Assembly: GCA_947370975.1 (NCBI GenBank)
Contig: CANBNG010000008.1
Location: 62,001-126,000 of the forward strand
Source of the DNA: Beijerinckiaceae bacterium
Lineage (GTDB): Bacteria > Pseudomonadota > Alphaproteobacteria > Rhizobiales > Beijerinckiaceae
Direction of reading: 5' to 3'
Length of the DNA stretch: 64,000 nucleotides
Part shown: piece after piece, positions 63,062 to 64,000 of the stretch
How positions within the stretch are numbered: position 1 is the stretch's first letter
Layout: each line of letters begins with the position of its first letter
Made by a program: the position numbers and the translations under genes
Notes under the pieces: generated by a model
Told to the model about the DNA's origin: nothing
What the model saw: only the letters and a program-made list of their open reading frames with translations
Database searches by the model: none

Positions 63062-64000
63062 ATGATTTTCGTTCAACGTGAGACCGTTTCCGATATTGAC
63101 GGCGGGCGCTATGGTCTTCTCGACACGAAACGCATCGCGAACGAGACCGGCCTGAATTCCGGATGGGTCAAGGTCTTCGACCGGTATGGTGCGCTCGTCG
63201 CCAGTCACGCGCTCGACACAAGCGGCACAAGCAAGCTGACAATCCCGCAGGGCGACGGATTTGTTTACCGCGTCTATGACAGCGAAAATGCGACGACCGC
63301 AACCAAGGAAGGTTCTGTCGCAGTCGGAATTGCAATTCTGATCGCCGGTCAGTCCAATGCCGAATATTTTGGCCGGGCAAAAGAACCTATGGCCCAGTCA
63401 GGCCCGATGCCCGGCGTTTACGATCTCACAATGTATGAGAAGGATGGCGCAACAGTAAAAATCGACAATGATGTCGATGGCGGTGGCGCCGCCGTCTTGG
63501 GGGCCGGACTGCAGAAAATGTTGAGCGATGCCGGTCAACCCGGCGTGCCGATCGGCATCATCAATGCCGCGCAGGGCGGCACATCGGTGTTGGCGGGCGA
63601 TGCCCGGTCGGCGAGCGGATATCAATTTACGTGGGATCAGGACGTAAGCAGCAATCTGATTGACCGGATGCAGGCCTATGTTCAGGCGGCGACCGGCGGC
63701 AAAACAGAGCTCGCCTTCTGGAATCAGGGCGAAAATGACGCCGGCAATTTGCCTGCGAAAATGGATGCGGTCGAACGCAATCTCACCCATGTGCTTGGTC
63801 TCATGCAGGAGATCTCGGCAAACGGGGTGACGATCCAGGGCCTTGGACGGCAAGACGATGCTGACGCCAGCCGTGCCATTATCGAAGCTTACCGCGCCTT
63901 CCAGGCCGGTGTGGCGGCCGATCTCGGAATTCCGGTGGTGCCGACGCCGCTTGATCTCGAATTCGGCGACTGGATCCATCTGTCCAACACGTCCTACGGC
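63062..64000 (+). CDS. SGNH hydrolase, sialate-O-acetylesterase-like (3' end outside window)
   Basis: 313 codons to the window edge, starting MIFVQRETVSDIDGGRYGLL after AAAGGGA. An N-terminal beta-rich part (about 1-90) precedes the esterase: nucleophile block VAILIAGQSNAEYFGRA, then the Gly/Asn block AFWNQGENDAGN, and a His block GDWIHLSNTSYG at the very end. This matches carbohydrate O-acetylesterases of the SASA type. No signal peptide. It is divergent from the DUF4347 adhesin, so it may modify a surface glycan or be exported by the same route; that is inference. Confidence 0.8.
   Translation, partial: MIFVQRETVSDIDGGRYGLLDTKRIANETGLNSGWVKVFDRYGALVASHALDTSGTSKLTIPQGDGFVYRVYDSENATTATKEGSVAVGIAILIAGQSNAEYFGRAKEPMAQSGPMPGVYDLTMYEKDGATVKIDNDVDGGGAAVLGAGLQKMLSDAGQPGVPIGIINAAQGGTSVLAGDARSASGYQFTWDQDVSSNLIDRMQAYVQAATGGKTELAFWNQGENDAGNLPAKMDAVERNLTHVLGLMQEISANGVTIQGLGRQDDADASRAIIEAYRAFQAGVAADLGIPVVPTPLDLEFGDWIHLSNTSYG

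Overview
The window is a GC-rich, densely coded chromosomal segment of an alphaproteobacterium, most likely of the Hyphomicrobiales (Rhizobiales). The evidence is the gene order inositol-monophosphatase / small RNA / N-formylglutamate amidohydrolase / CpdR, an Omp25-type porin, a DUF1153 (SciP-like) protein, a rhizobial-type small heat-shock gene with what looks like a ROSE RNA thermometer, and palindromic intergenic repeats of the rhizobial kind. I cannot assign a genus. No complete phage, transposon, CRISPR array or rRNA operon is visible.

Layout. 1-7.4 kb: a cut gamma-glutamyltransferase, a small membrane protein, an OpgD-type glucan protein, a two-subunit thiamine-diphosphate decarboxylase, a flavin amine oxidase and two divergent glycosyltransferases (GT11 and GT61). 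7.4-16.3 kb: glutathione-dependent formaldehyde dehydrogenase; a CobW GTPase, unknown protein and WD40 operon; thiD, hemH, cutA; hsp20 behind a ROSE-like leader; a Pro/Ala-rich exported protein; and a threonine aldolase. 16.3-22.9 kb: gltBD (glutamate synthase), ending in a bidirectional terminator. 22.9-26.3 kb: three exported cell-wall type proteins on the minus strand (L,D-transpeptidase, DUF459 SGNH protein, MltB-like transglycosylase). 26.4-31.4 kb: an MBL hydrolase, galE, galU, kdsD and an alpha/beta hydrolase, mostly sugar-nucleotide and LPS precursor supply. 31.4-35 kb: hisN/suhB-like phosphatase, an mmgR (alpha-r8) type sRNA, N-formylglutamate amidohydrolase, cpdR and tRNA-Val(GAC). 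The tRNA is followed by a ~0.7 kb AT-richer insert bounded by an imperfect repeat of the tRNA 3' end plus its terminator. 35-43.3 kb: two orphan Bug-type binding proteins, an Omp25-like porin, alpha-carbonic anhydrase, small unknown proteins, a cytochrome c'-like protein and a beta-CASP nuclease. 43.5-52.3 kb: a signalling block with an OmpR-type regulator, a stand-alone Hpt protein and two large hybrid histidine kinases, plus a DUF1153 protein, a monohaem cytochrome and a DoxX protein. 52.6-64 kb: a haem-motif beta-propeller protein, then a surface-protein locus with a 2005-residue DUF4347/Ig-repeat protein, a TolC-like outer-membrane protein behind it and a divergent SGNH acetylesterase cut by the window edge.

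The most distinctive signals are non-coding or contextual: the mmgR-type sRNA with a palindrome inside its promoter, the ROSE-like leader of hsp20, the island-like insert at tRNA-Val, twin dyads in the Hpt/kinase divergent promoter, the Ser-to-Thr change in the GDSL block of the DUF459 protein, and the DUF4347 adhesin locus. All family assignments rest on reading motifs by eye; no database search was run.
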